A stretch of DNA of 64,000 nt from Catenovulum adriaticum. Its GTDB lineage: Bacteria > Pseudomonadota > Gammaproteobacteria > Enterobacterales > Alteromonadaceae. The notes under the pieces are model-generated. The model did not search any database and was not told where the DNA came from. It saw only the letters and a program-made list of their open reading frames with translations. Shown here one piece after another: positions 7,483-16,963 of this stretch; within the stretch, counting starts at the first letter, position 1; the number at the start of each line of letters is the position of its first letter. The position numbers and the translations under genes are program-made. The stretch covers positions 1 to 64,000 of the forward strand of contig NZ_CP109967.1 of NCBI RefSeq assembly GCF_026725475.1. The letters run 5' to 3'.

Positions 7483-10377
7483 ATGAATCATATTAAAAAG
7501 TTGTCAACACAAAATGCAGGTTCAAGATCTGTACTAAAGAAAACTTTGTTAGCGAGTATGTTGAGCACATTATTACTTCCATCATACACCATGGCTGCTG
7601 AATCCGAAGATGCAGATTCAATTGAAACCATTACAGTGAGTGGTATTGCCGAGTCATATCGTAACGCCATCAATGAAAAGCGAGCAGCTCCTACCATTGT
7701 TGATGCTTTATCCAGCTCAGATATAGGTGCGCTACCGGATTTATCGGTTGCAGAAACACTAGAGAGAATTACGGGTGTAACTGGGGATAGATTTAAAGGT
7801 AATGCCAGCGAGATATCAATTCGTGGTTTAGGTCCATTCTTGGGGTTTTCTACTGTAAATGGTCGCGCTATTTCATCGGGTAGTGGTAACCGTTCAGTGG
7901 CTTTTAGCCAATTTCCATCGGAGTTGGTTAATGGCGTAACTGTATATAAAGCACAAACGGCTGATTTGTTAGAGGGTGGTGTATCAGGCTTAATAGACTT
8001 AGGCACTATCAGACCGCTGGATTATGGAAAAGAAAGATTACAAGCTGAAATTAAATTGGCTTACAACCCATATCAAGCTAAGTTTGATGGGGATGACGGT
8101 ATTGGCCAAAGAAGTTCGCTTTCATACACTAATACTTTTGAAACTGATAATTTAGGTGAAGTTGGTTTTGCGATTGGTTATGCCGGACGACGAACCTCAT
8201 CACCAGAAGAAAGCTATAATACCAGTTCAACTTTAAGAAACTGTAATTCTGATTATTTATTGGATGGTGGTAGTAATTGTAGTTTCGAAGGTGGAGCAGA
8301 TGGGAATGCTGCGGCCAACGGAGGAGAAGCTATCGACGGCGATTATTATTTTATCCCTAATTCATTTTATTATCGCCAAATGGAGTCAAAAGAAAAACGA
8401 GATGCCGCTATTTTCGCTTTACAATGGCAGCCTAATGAGGATGTTGACGTCAATATTGATGGCCAATGGTCAGATCGTAATTATTTTGAAGACAGACATG
8501 ATCTTTATTTTGATGATGGACGCCGCCGAATTCATGATTGGGAAACCAATGATGACCATATTTTAACCAGTTACAGCGGTGAGTCGCGTATTAGTAGCTA
8601 TGGTGAATACCGAGTGCGCGATGAGGAATACAAAGGTTTAGGTGCCAATGTTGAATGGCAAGTTAATGATAATTTTAAGTTAATTGCAGACGCAGCTTAT
8701 TCAGGCACAGAACGCTGGCAAACCCGAACTTATGCCCGTTTCAGAAGTGACCGTTTATTTTATCAATGGCAAGCTGGCAATGGTGATGACTTTGCCACCG
8801 TTAGTAATGTTTATACTGACAACGACGATCCAACTGGTAGCAGTATTGACTGGCTAAGCGAAATTCAAGACTTAAGCTTTTTTGGTGCTAATAGTGAAGC
8901 CAGAAGTTACCGTTTTGATATTAAAGATAGTATAAACAGTTATAAACTAGACGGTATTTATACCTTTGACGAAGGTTTTTTCAGCTCAGTTAAAATGGGG
9001 CTTGCTTCATCATCACATAAACATCTTAATTACCAAGAGGAGAGTCAAAGTTTTGCAACCCCTTCTGAAAATAACGACGCTGTTGTTGCTCAACTAAAAA
9101 GCGACTGTCAAGTTGACTGGCCACAAAGTGATTATGGCGATGATGCCAATAGTCCAGTATCGACTTGGGCTCAATTTGATACTAAATGTGCACATGCTTT
9201 AATTCTTGGCGATAATCAACTCGATCCTTCACCTAAAGATCCGACATCAGGCGATATTGACTTGGTGGAAGACGTTACTTCAGTTTATGCCGTGGGTAAT
9301 TTTGTAACAGAAGTCGGTGATAAATTTTTAACCGGTAATATTGGTTTACGTTATGTCACAACAGATGTTACTTCGCAGGGGATCAGCACAGGTTATAATG
9401 TCGTAACAGGCAACAACGGTGCGATTGATTTGGTCTCAAATGGTGATGTTGAATATACGACGTTTAAAAACTCGTATAGTAACTTATTACCTAGTCTTAA
9501 TTTATCATTGGAATTGAGTGATGATTTAATTTTACGAGGGGCTGTATTTGCTGGTATTTCAAGACCTGATATGTGGTACTTAGGCGCAGGCCGAGACATA
9601 GGTATTAATAATTCTGATGAAGATTTTACCACGGTTGAAGATGCGATTGAAAATCAAGTAACTGCTCGCGGTAATCCAAATCTTGAAGCCATTGAGTCAA
9701 ATAACTATGACCTTAACTTAAGTTGGTATTATGAGTCAGACACTATGTTGTCTGCTGCATTATATTATAAAACCTTTAATGCCAAATTTGGCACAACATC
9801 AGCTGATGAAGATATTAGGATTGATGGCCAAACCTACACCACAACGGTTCAAGGGATCCCAGAAGTGCAAGATGAAGACTCATCTATTAAAGGGATTGAG
9901 TTAACCGCGATGCATAAGTTTAATTCATTACCAGCTCCGTTTGATGGGCTTGGGATTTCCACTACTTACAATTATGCAGACTCTGATTTTGAAACGCCTG
10001 AAGCAGGCGGCTCAATTACTCAGGAAGCACGAGATATGGTTGAACCGGGGAATTTGGCAGGCTTATCTAAGCATAACTTCACTAACCAAGTTTATTGGGA
10101 AAGCGATGATATTTCGATTCGATTATCTTACAAATATCGTTCTGAATATTTAAAACCGTTTGGCGCAAATTTAGCTCAAACTAACCGTTTTGTTGATGAC
10201 ACTCAATCTGTCGATTTAAGTACATCATACAAAATACATAAAAACTTTAAGCTTAAATTTCAGGCGCTTAATTTAACCAATGAATCTTATGTAGAGCAAC
10301 GTGTTGCTTCTGAGTCATATAATAGAATTGAATACTCAGGGGTTAAATATTACGTTGGTTTACAGTACAGAATGTAA
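7483..10377 (+). CDS. TonB-dependent outer-membrane receptor for oligo- or polysaccharide
   Basis: A 964-residue receptor. An N-terminal signal peptide (to about residue 38, ending TMA|AES) is followed by the plug domain (about 60-190: RAAPTIVDALSSSDIGALPDLSVAETLERITGV is spread across 68-100, then ISIRGLG) and a 22-strand beta barrel to the C-terminal LQYRM. The plug style is that of the Xanthomonas/Caulobacter group of large receptors used for plant and algal polysaccharide import. It is the first gene after the operator at 7428 and is followed by GH88 and beta-helix genes, so it should import uronate-rich oligosaccharides into the periplasm using TonB energy. A hairpin follows the gene and could lower downstream expression. 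Confidence 0.93.
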   Translation: MNHIKKLSTQNAGSRSVLKKTLLASMLSTLLLPSYTMAAESEDADSIETITVSGIAESYRNAINEKRAAPTIVDALSSSDIGALPDLSVAETLERITGVTGDRFKGNASEISIRGLGPFLGFSTVNGRAISSGSGNRSVAFSQFPSELVNGVTVYKAQTADLLEGGVSGLIDLGTIRPLDYGKERLQAEIKLAYNPYQAKFDGDDGIGQRSSLSYTNTFETDNLGEVGFAIGYAGRRTSSPEESYNTSSTLRNCNSDYLLDGGSNCSFEGGADGNAAANGGEAIDGDYYFIPNSFYYRQMESKEKRDAAIFALQWQPNEDVDVNIDGQWSDRNYFEDRHDLYFDDGRRRIHDWETNDDHILTSYSGESRISSYGEYRVRDEEYKGLGANVEWQVNDNFKLIADAAYSGTERWQTRTYARFRSDRLFYQWQAGNGDDFATVSNVYTDNDDPTGSSIDWLSEIQDLSFFGANSEARSYRFDIKDSINSYKLDGIYTFDEGFFSSVKMGLASSSHKHLNYQEESQSFATPSENNDAVVAQLKSDCQVDWPQSDYGDDANSPVSTWAQFDTKCAHALILGDNQLDPSPKDPTSGDIDLVEDVTSVYAVGNFVTEVGDKFLTGNIGLRYVTTDVTSQGISTGYNVVTGNNGAIDLVSNGDVEYTTFKNSYSNLLPSLNLSLELSDDLILRGAVFAGISRPDMWYLGAGRDIGINNSDEDFTTVEDAIENQVTARGNPNLEAIESNNYDLNLSWYYESDTMLSAALYYKTFNAKFGTTSADEDIRIDGQTYTTTVQGIPEVQDEDSSIKGIELTAMHKFNSLPAPFDGLGISTTYNYADSDFETPEAGGSITQEARDMVEPGNLAGLSKHNFTNQVYWESDDISIRLSYKYRSEYLKPFGANLAQTNRFVDDTQSVDLSTSYKIHKNFKLKFQALNLTNESYVEQRVASESYNRIEYSGVKYYVGLQYRM

Positions 10378-10401
10378 ATTTAGCTTGATGTTTATTTAAT
10401 C

Positions 10402-10438
10402 AATCCTCCAGTTTTAGGCTGGGGGATTTCTTATTTTT
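10402..10438 (+). terminator. Hairpin with T-rich tail after the TonB receptor
   Basis: AATCCTCCAG (10402-10411) pairs with CTGGGGGATT (10419-10428) with one G-U wobble, and is followed by TTCTTATTTTT. A good intrinsic terminator or attenuator between receptor and GH88 genes, which would give more receptor than enzyme. Confidence 0.7.
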
Positions 10439-10504
10439 ATGGCAAATACAAGCAGACGTTTTAGTGCCCTTGGTATTGTTATTATTTTTAGGAAGTTGGC
10501 CAAT

Positions 10505-12187
10505 ATGAAAAAACGAATTAGTTTATCACTTAGTCTTGCATTCGGCTTGTTAGCTTGCGGTGAGCAAGTAACAAATGAAAATATCAATCCAGTTAAGCCC
10601 AAAGCAGTAGCAGAATCGCCGGTTAAGGCAGATTCAATTTTTACTGAAGAAACAGCAAAACAAAACTTAACTTTTATTAAAAATCAGTACCTTAAAATGC
10701 TACATCAGATTGATTCTGAATCGGGTGTGGATTATGCAAAAGGTTGTTTGTCGGATGACTTGGTTTGTTATCCAAGAGCGTTAGAGCACGATAAGATATA
10801 TATGGAAAAACCGGAAAAGTGGACAAATGGTTTTTTCCCTGGAGTGCTTTGGAAGTTATTAGCCGCAAAATCGGATATTCAGAATTTTACGCCAGATGAG
10901 CAGCAGACACTATTGAAACAGGCTAAATTTTATCAAGCAGCTTTGATTCCAGAAGCCAAACGAGGTAGCACTCATGATTTGGGCTTTATTTTATATGACT
11001 CTTTTGGCGAAGCCATTGATGCCAAAGTTTTATCTGAGCAAGAGTTGAGTTTATATCAGCAAACGTTAGATGAAGGGCGGCGCACGCTAGTGACAAGATT
11101 TGATCAGGAAAAAGGCGTGATTAAATCTTGGGATTTTTTGGCCAAGTTTCCGGCGCATTATATAAAAGATAATAAGATTAAAAAAACCTATTTCAATACT
11201 CAGGGAACCTGGCAATACCCTGTAATAGTAGACAACATGATGAATTTAGAGTTTTTATTCACAAGTGATAATAAAAATCAGCAAAATATAGCTTATCAGC
11301 ATGCCAAACAGACGTATCTCAATCATTATTTTTATCAGGACAATGATGTAAATAAAGATTATCCGATTGCGTATCACGTTTATGATTATGCCTCAGATAA
11401 GCCGGGGAACTGGCAAGGTTTAGGGAATGTATCCGCTTGGGCAAGAGGTCAAGGTTGGTCGCTGTATGGCTTTGTTACTGTGTTAGAGTTTTTTAAACAA
11501 CAAGCTCCAGAGTTAACCGATTTACCTGATTTTGAACAGCATGTTGAAAAGCTAGTGCGTTCAGTAGAGCGTCTAATGGCAACTCAAAATGCTTATGTGC
11601 CTGATTGGGATTTTTTTGCCGCGGCAGATAACGCACAACAATTGGCGGAAAACCAATCAAAAAACACTTTGGTATACCATAGAGTGTTAGATTTATGCGA
11701 TTTTGAAATTGCCGATAATATACTACCTTATAAGGGTTATCGTCCGATCCAGTTTTCAGCCGATTTATTAGCGGAATCAGATTTAAATAAACTAAGCCAA
11801 TTAACCTCTGTCTACCATGAACCTTTTGTGCAGGGTGAGATGATAGCGCCTTGTGGTACTCAGGCTTATCAAGATCTAGGCACTCATATCCCTAAAGATA
11901 GCTCGGCCGCAGCATTAATGGCCGCTGCATTATATCGTTTGGCGCAAATCACCGAATCAGCCAGCAAAAAAACGCATTATATTGAATTTGCTGACAAAAT
12001 AATGAATGAGCTAAGCAATCAATACCTAACCTCTAAAACGCAAAATAAAAGCTATCAGCAAGGCTTTGTATTAACTCATGCGACGGGTAATTTACCCAAT
12101 GGCAGTGAAATAGATACCGCTATTGTTTATGCGGATTTTTATTTTTTAGAAGCTAATATGCGTAAATTAGCTTTAGCAGGAGAGTAA
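10505..12187 (+). CDS. GH88-family unsaturated uronyl hydrolase, lipoprotein
   Basis: I place the start at ATG 10505 (AGGAAG nine bases upstream), giving 560 residues that open with MKKRISLSLSLAFGLLAC, a lipoprotein signal with lipid cysteine C18. The remainder is an alpha/alpha barrel of the GH88 kind: GSTHDLGFILYDSFG (catalytic-type D158), VIVDNMMNLEF (D243) and WARGQGWSLYGF, the conserved aromatic helix. GH88 enzymes hydrate the C4-C5 double bond of terminal unsaturated glucuronate left by lyases, freeing the 4-deoxy uronate that KduI uses. It is longer than the usual ~400 residues because of insertions. The next gene starts one base after its stop, so the two are co-translated. Confidence 0.82.
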   Translation: MKKRISLSLSLAFGLLACGEQVTNENINPVKPKAVAESPVKADSIFTEETAKQNLTFIKNQYLKMLHQIDSESGVDYAKGCLSDDLVCYPRALEHDKIYMEKPEKWTNGFFPGVLWKLLAAKSDIQNFTPDEQQTLLKQAKFYQAALIPEAKRGSTHDLGFILYDSFGEAIDAKVLSEQELSLYQQTLDEGRRTLVTRFDQEKGVIKSWDFLAKFPAHYIKDNKIKKTYFNTQGTWQYPVIVDNMMNLEFLFTSDNKNQQNIAYQHAKQTYLNHYFYQDNDVNKDYPIAYHVYDYASDKPGNWQGLGNVSAWARGQGWSLYGFVTVLEFFKQQAPELTDLPDFEQHVEKLVRSVERLMATQNAYVPDWDFFAAADNAQQLAENQSKNTLVYHRVLDLCDFEIADNILPYKGYRPIQFSADLLAESDLNKLSQLTSVYHEPFVQGEMIAPCGTQAYQDLGTHIPKDSSAAALMAAALYRLAQITESASKKTHYIEFADKIMNELSNQYLTSKTQNKSYQQGFVLTHATGNLPNGSEIDTAIVYADFYFLEANMRKLALAGE

Positions 12188-12188
12188 A

Positions 12189-13838
12189 ATGAAATATGGT
12201 AAATTAAATACTTGGTTGCTCTGTGCTAGCTCAATGTGTTTAAGCTTAAGTGCTGCGGCAACAAAGCTAGAAACGTATTACCCTGATTATTCTTATGCGG
12301 GTTATCAAAATAGTGAAGCTGAACCCAATACGGCTCATTGGAAAGTGATTAATGTGGATGATGAAGGCTTAACCGCTAATGATGGTTTAGATGATACGCA
12401 GGCATTAAAAAAGCTGATTGCGTCATTAGCCTCATCAGATGAACCTGTTATTTTACAATTTAATGCGGGACGGTATATTTTATCTGACATTATCTTTATC
12501 AAACGCAGTCAATTACTGATTAGAGGAGTGGGGACCGCAAGCGATAATGCACTGGCGACTGAGTTTTATTTTCCAAGGCCGTTAATGTATGCCCCACAGC
12601 CTCAAGAGTTTGACGAGCTCGCTGAATATTTAGTTAAATTTAATAAAGTGCAGAAAGAAAAAAAGCACAATATTAAATTGCCATACTCACTCTATTCTTG
12701 GTCTGGTGGCTTTTTTTGGACAGCAGCACCGGGTGATCGCTCAAAAGCTTATCTGGCCGAATATGATAAACAGCCAACCCCGTTGGCCTTGATTGAAGAG
12801 ACTAACGCCGGCGTTAAAACCTTTAAGGTGGATCAGGTTGAACAATTAAAGGTTGGGCAGGTTGTGCAAATTAATTGGTATAATAAATCAGGTAAAAATG
12901 GTTCATTATTAAACACCTTGTATGGCGATAAACTGGACAACATAGGTTCACACCACTGGAACTTTCCAGATAGAGCGTTATCGCGCCAGCAAACAGAAAT
13001 TGTCAACATTAAAGGCAACCAAGTCACAATTAAAACGCCTTTAATTCATCCGGTAAAAGCACAATGGCAAGTGAGTTTAACTAACTGGAATCATATTCAT
13101 AATGTAGGGTTTGAGCAGTTTAAAATAACTTTCCCTGAGCACCCGTATGTGGCACATCATGTGGAGCCTGGCTTTAATGGTATTTATTTAACCGGTTTAT
13201 ATAATGGCTGGGTGAAAGATGTGCAAATTACTGATGCAGATAGCGCGATATTAACTGAAAAAGCCGCCAACATTACCATTGAAAGGGTGCAAACAAAAGG
13301 TAAAAGTTTAGCCCATTATTCAGTACAAATGGGAGGTGTTCACCATGTATTGGTGAAAGATCTGATTGTTAAAAACCCAGTTATGCATCCACTTAGCTTT
13401 AATACATTGGCGAATAATAATGTCTATTTAAATTCAGTGGTTGAGCAAGTGCCCGTGCTTGATCAGCACTCAGGCGCCAATCATCAAAATTTATTTGATA
13501 ATATCACGGTTTATGCTGACCTTGAAAAAGGACAAACCAGTTACCCGCTGTTTAAAGGGGGCGGTGCTGGTTATTGGAAACCATCACATGGTCGTTATTC
13601 CACATTTTGGAACATCTCTGTGGTATTTAATAGCCGACCTGAAACGACTCAGCCCATTATTTTAAATGGGATGAAAGATGGTCCGGATGCTCGTTTAATT
13701 GGCGTTCATGCTAATTTACCTGTTGAAATTAGCTATGGCCCTGATGCCATTATTAAACACACGGGTGAGTATTATCAGGCGATACCTTCGTTGTTTCAGT
13801 ATCAATTGCAACAGCGTTTAAAGGGTCAATCGAGATAA
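12189..13838 (+). CDS. Secreted right-handed beta-helix protein, probable polysaccharide-active enzyme
   Basis: A 549-residue secreted protein with a signal peptide (to about A24, SLSAAA|TKLE). It has the pectate-lyase-3-like opening DDEGLTANDGLDDTQALKKLI followed by ILQFNAGRYILSDIIFI, then a long series of short strands ending in N or V ladders (GIYLTGLYNGWVKDVQITDADSAIL, GGVHHVLVKDLIVKN), the mark of a parallel beta helix. HSGANHQNLFDNITV (about 425-440) may be near the active groove. I cannot assign a PL or GH family. It is joined to the GH88 gene with a one-base gap, so it probably acts on the same uronate polymer or its oligomers. Confidence 0.65.
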   Translation: MKYGKLNTWLLCASSMCLSLSAAATKLETYYPDYSYAGYQNSEAEPNTAHWKVINVDDEGLTANDGLDDTQALKKLIASLASSDEPVILQFNAGRYILSDIIFIKRSQLLIRGVGTASDNALATEFYFPRPLMYAPQPQEFDELAEYLVKFNKVQKEKKHNIKLPYSLYSWSGGFFWTAAPGDRSKAYLAEYDKQPTPLALIEETNAGVKTFKVDQVEQLKVGQVVQINWYNKSGKNGSLLNTLYGDKLDNIGSHHWNFPDRALSRQQTEIVNIKGNQVTIKTPLIHPVKAQWQVSLTNWNHIHNVGFEQFKITFPEHPYVAHHVEPGFNGIYLTGLYNGWVKDVQITDADSAILTEKAANITIERVQTKGKSLAHYSVQMGGVHHVLVKDLIVKNPVMHPLSFNTLANNNVYLNSVVEQVPVLDQHSGANHQNLFDNITVYADLEKGQTSYPLFKGGGAGYWKPSHGRYSTFWNISVVFNSRPETTQPIILNGMKDGPDARLIGVHANLPVEISYGPDAIIKHTGEYYQAIPSLFQYQLQQRLKGQSR

Positions 13839-13866
13839 TCTTCTTGTAGTCATATAGGTTAATAAG

Positions 13867-13897
13867 GCAGGGCGTTATCAAGCACGCCTTGCTATTT
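13867..13897 (+). terminator. Hairpin after the beta-helix gene
   Basis: GCAGGGCGT (13867-13875) / ACGCCTTGC (13884-13892), nine base pairs with one G-U, followed by TATTT. Probable terminator of the receptor-GH88-beta-helix unit. Confidence 0.55.
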
Positions 13898-14002
13898 CGG
13901 GCACACTAAAAATTAAGCTCAGCAGATTGAATTTTAATTTAATCATTAATCACAAACTTTTTATCTAAAGTGCAGCTAAGAAAGCAAAAGTTGAAGGTTA
14001 TT

Positions 14003-14034
14003 AAATAACCACCTAAACAAAGGTGGTTATTTTT
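14003..14034 (+). terminator. Second strong hairpin in the 13.8-14.3 kb gap
   Basis: A perfect 12-bp stem AAATAACCACCT (14003-14014) / AGGTGGTTATTT (14021-14032) with a six-base loop and trailing T residues. The gap from 13839 to 14303 otherwise holds the two hairpins, a palindromic site at 14237 and no gene. Confidence 0.7.
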
Positions 14035-14236
14035 AATGATAACTTGTATGATAACTGATAAGTTGGTAATAAAATGTCATCAGATTGAAGATGATTACGA
14101 CTAGGCTAAAAGATAAATTGCGTTTGTTGTGAAGTTAAAATACGATATCTCGGGTTTAATCTCGTATTTTTGATGGGCTTAAAGCCTAAACGATAAAACA
14201 TCAAGCGTATTTTTTTGTAAAACAGATGAGCTTAAT

Positions 14237-14250
14237 ACTTGAATTCAAGT
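14237..14250. promoter_or_regulatory. Perfect palindrome ACTTGAATTCAAGT before the second GntR gene
   Basis: A 14-bp perfect palindrome 54 bases upstream of the GntR start at 14304. Size and position suit an autoregulatory operator. It does not resemble the TGGTAAGGCCA motif. Confidence 0.4.
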
Positions 14251-14303
14251 TATGTTAAAGCAGAATGTTTTACGGGAATTAAATAAAATAAAGAGAATTA
14301 AAT

Positions 14304-15035
14304 TTGCAGTCACAAGCTTTTTCAAAACTGAGCCGAACTTATAATTTAACCACAGAGTTGGCTGATTTATTACGTCAAAGAATTACCTCAGGCCAGTACA
14401 CTGTCGGCCAAAAGTTGCCGTCTTCTAAATATATAGAAACGCAGGCAGGCGTAAGCCGAAGTGTTGTGAGGGAAGCCGTTGCTCAGTTAAAAGCCGAAGG
14501 CATATTAACCAGTAGGCAAGGCGTTGGGGTGTTTGTTGCGGAAAAGCCTGCTGATAATGCATTTAAAATTAATGCCTCAGAGTTTGCCTGTATTTATGAT
14601 GCAATTAAAATTTTAGAATTGAGAAAAGCGGTTGAAACCGAAATGTGTGCAATGAGTGCCCAAAAACGGACCTCGGCACAATTAGCTAAAATAGAGGCTA
14701 GTTTCGACATGATTAGCCAAAAAAATCAGCAAAAACTAGACTCTATTCAAGAAGACTTTGCGTTTCACAAAGCCATTGCAGAAGCGGCCGATAACCCTTA
14801 CTTTTTACGTTTTATTGAATTTATTGGCGCTGGTGTTGTGCCTGCACGAGAGATAGTCACCCAAGGGGTTGATACTCAGGTTTCTGACTATATTGAATTA
14901 ATACAAGCTGAGCATGAGCAAATTGTTCGGGCTATTAGGTTAAAAGATAAAGACTTTGCCCGTGCGGCGATGAAAGCGCATTTAGATAACAGCATTGAAC
15001 GCCACCGGGAAATAATTAACCTCAACTCGGGTTAA
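14304..15035 (+). CDS. FadR-type GntR transcriptional regulator
   Basis: A 243-residue regulator with the GntR winged helix in residues 10-80 (VGQKLPSSKYIETQAGVSRSVVREAVAQL) and an FCD effector domain after residue 95 (DFAFHKAIAEAADNPYF, HEQIVRAI, MKAHLDNS supplying the metal/ligand residues). It starts with TTG at 14304 after AAAGAGAA; there is no ATG in the HTH region to use instead. It precedes kduD and kduI, so it probably responds to a uronate or KDG-type intermediate. It is about one-third identical in pattern to the regulator at 6334, so the locus has two separate sensors. Confidence 0.85.
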   Translation: MQSQAFSKLSRTYNLTTELADLLRQRITSGQYTVGQKLPSSKYIETQAGVSRSVVREAVAQLKAEGILTSRQGVGVFVAEKPADNAFKINASEFACIYDAIKILELRKAVETEMCAMSAQKRTSAQLAKIEASFDMISQKNQQKLDSIQEDFAFHKAIAEAADNPYFLRFIEFIGAGVVPAREIVTQGVDTQVSDYIELIQAEHEQIVRAIRLKDKDFARAAMKAHLDNSIERHREIINLNSG

Positions 15036-15186
15036 GGTTACTTAAACAAGCTGAGCTGGAGCGTTAATTTCAGCTGAAGTAGATTCATCCTATTAGGGCT
15101 TAATCTATAATAGAAGTTACATTAGCAGTCATATTAGAATTAACATAAGCAAACCTAAGTTGTACATAGTTTGCACTATTTTAACT

Positions 15187-15203
15187 TGTCATATAACATG
15201 ACA
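15187..15203. promoter_or_regulatory. Inverted repeat TGTCAT-N5-ATGACA before kduD
   Basis: TGTCAT (15187-15192) and ATGACA (15198-15203) form a 17-base dyad ending 23 bases before the kduD start. It is a candidate operator of the neighbouring GntR regulator at the kduD-kduI promoter. Confidence 0.4.
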
Positions 15204-15226
15204 TCTAAAGGTAATTGGAGTTATCA

Positions 15227-15994
15227 ATGTCAACATTCGATTTATTTTCAGTCACAGATAAAGTGGTATTAGTAACCGGTGCAAGCCGAGGTATTGGTAA
15301 AGCATTAGCTGTAGGTTTTGCTAAAGCAGGTGCAAAAGTGATTTGTGCCGCGTCAAGAGAAGGTGGCACAGCTGAAACTGAAGCTGAAATTAAAGCACTT
15401 GGCGGAACAGCTGCCGGGGTTTTTGCTGATTTATCTGATCATCAAGCCGTTGAAAAAATGGCAAATGATGCGTTAGCTATTTTTGGCAAAATAGATGTAC
15501 TAGTGAATAACGGTGGCACGATTGCAAGATACCCAGCAGCAGAATTTCCATTTGCTGAATTTCAAAAAGTAATTGATGTTAACTTAAATTCATTGTTTTT
15601 ATTAAGCCAAATTGTAGGTAAATCTATGTTGGCACAAGGCTTTGGTAAAATCATTAATACGGCATCAATGCTATCTTATACTGGTGGCTTAACGGTGCCA
15701 GCTTATACTGCTAGTAAACACGCGGTTGCCGGGGTCACTAAAGCCTTAGCAAACGAATGGGCAAGCCAAAATATACAGGTTAATGCAATTGCACCGGGTT
15801 ATTTTGCAACGGACAATACGCAAGCGTTAAGAGATAACCCAGAGCGAAACCAAGAAATTAAAAAGCGCATCCCATCAGGCGAGTGGGGACAGCCTGAGCA
15901 ATTAGTGGGTGCAGCAATATTTTTAGCGAGTGAAGCCAGTAATTATGTTAACGGTCATATCTTAGCCGTTGATGGTGGCTGGTTAGCTAGATAA
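15227..15994 (+). CDS. kduD: 2-dehydro-3-deoxy-D-gluconate 5-dehydrogenase KduD (SDR family)
   Basis: A short-chain dehydrogenase of 255 residues, starting at ATG 15227 with GGAG six bases upstream (an earlier TTG at 15215 overlaps that ribosome site). The cofactor motif is GASRGIG (18-24), the active site is S147, Y160 and K164 (PAYTASKHA), and NNGG marks the Rossmann core. It is the KduD type, which reduces 2,5-diketo-3-deoxygluconate to 2-keto-3-deoxygluconate (KDG) in the breakdown of unsaturated uronates. The adjoining kduI supports this over a general SDR. Confidence 0.88.
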   Translation: MSTFDLFSVTDKVVLVTGASRGIGKALAVGFAKAGAKVICAASREGGTAETEAEIKALGGTAAGVFADLSDHQAVEKMANDALAIFGKIDVLVNNGGTIARYPAAEFPFAEFQKVIDVNLNSLFLLSQIVGKSMLAQGFGKIINTASMLSYTGGLTVPAYTASKHAVAGVTKALANEWASQNIQVNAIAPGYFATDNTQALRDNPERNQEIKKRIPSGEWGQPEQLVGAAIFLASEASNYVNGHILAVDGGWLAR

Positions 15995-16023
15995 TTATTT
16001 AACAAATTTTAGAGGTATTAAAA

Positions 16024-16866
16024 ATGAGCACGCAATACGAAACGCGCTATGCAATTGGCGCAAATGAAGCAAAAGCATTTGATACAGAACAATTAAGAAG
16101 TAACTTTTTAATTGAAGATTTATTTAAACCAAATGAAATTAAGTGGGTATACACTCACTACGATCGTCATATGGTAGGCAGCGCCTTGCCAGCAGATAAG
16201 CCGTTAACATTAGACAGCATTGATTCACTAAAAAGTCAGTGGTTTTTATCACGCCGCGAGCTAGGTATTATTAATATCGGCGGTGAAGGCACGGTTGAAG
16301 TTGATGGTGAAGTTTATACTTTAGGTAATAAAGAAGCGCTTTATGTTGGCGCTGGCGACAAAAATGTGGTTTTTGCAAGTAAAGATGCAAGCAACCCAGC
16401 TAAATTTTATATGAACTCTGCAGCGGCTCATCATGCATTTCCAGATAAAAAAGTCACTAAAGCTGATGCAAACGTATTGAAACTAGGCAGTAAAGAAACG
16501 GCCAATGAGCGTGAAATTAATCAATTATTAATTCATAGTGTCGTTCAAACTTGCCAGTTACAAATGGGTTTAACCGTACTTAAACCGGGTAGTGTTTGGA
16601 ACACCATGCCGTGTCATCAGCATGATAGACGTATGGAAGCTTATTTATATATCGACCTACCAGAAGATCAAGCGGTCGCTCATTTTATGGGTGAACCTCA
16701 GCAAACTCGCGTAATGTGGGTTAAAAATGAGCAAGCCATAGTATCACCACCTTGGTCAATTCATAGTGGTGCGGGTACTTCAAACTATGCCTTTATCTGG
16801 GGCATGTCAGGTGAAAACTTAGATTACGATGATATGGACAAATATGGTCCGGCCGAAATTCGTTAA
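16024..16866 (+). CDS. kduI: 5-dehydro-4-deoxy-D-glucuronate isomerase KduI
   Basis: A 280-residue cupin-fold isomerase, nearly the E. coli length. The zinc ligands are visible as H198 and H200 (MPCHQHDRR), E205 and H247 (SIHSGAG), matching the known H-x-H/E/H set with a shift of two. It isomerises 4-deoxy-L-threo-5-hexosulose uronate, the rearranged product of GH88 or lyase action, to the substrate of KduD. It lies 29 bases after kduD with AGAGGT before its start, so the two form an operon, which ends at the strong inverted repeat at 16925. Confidence 0.95.
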   Translation: MSTQYETRYAIGANEAKAFDTEQLRSNFLIEDLFKPNEIKWVYTHYDRHMVGSALPADKPLTLDSIDSLKSQWFLSRRELGIINIGGEGTVEVDGEVYTLGNKEALYVGAGDKNVVFASKDASNPAKFYMNSAAAHHAFPDKKVTKADANVLKLGSKETANEREINQLLIHSVVQTCQLQMGLTVLKPGSVWNTMPCHQHDRRMEAYLYIDLPEDQAVAHFMGEPQQTRVMWVKNEQAIVSPPWSIHSGAGTSNYAFIWGMSGENLDYDDMDKYGPAEIR

Positions 16867-16924
16867 GCTTAAGTTTATCGTAAGTGAGCCCTTTTGTTGC
16901 TAAGCAGTGAAAGGACTTATACGA

Positions 16925-16952
16925 TGACACCACCTCAGCAGAGGTGGTGTCA
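16925..16952. terminator. Perfect 12-bp inverted repeat between convergent genes
   Basis: TGACACCACCTC (16925-16936), AGCA loop, GAGGTGGTGTCA (16941-16952). It sits between kduI and the convergent PL38-like gene and should stop transcription from both sides. It lacks a long U-run on either strand. Confidence 0.65.
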
Positions 16953-16963
16953 ATAGAGATGGT

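Noticed and set aside
7488..8006. 172-codon frame antisense to the TonB receptor
   Set aside because: Lies fully within a well-conserved receptor gene, and its protein has no domain; a shadow of codon bias.
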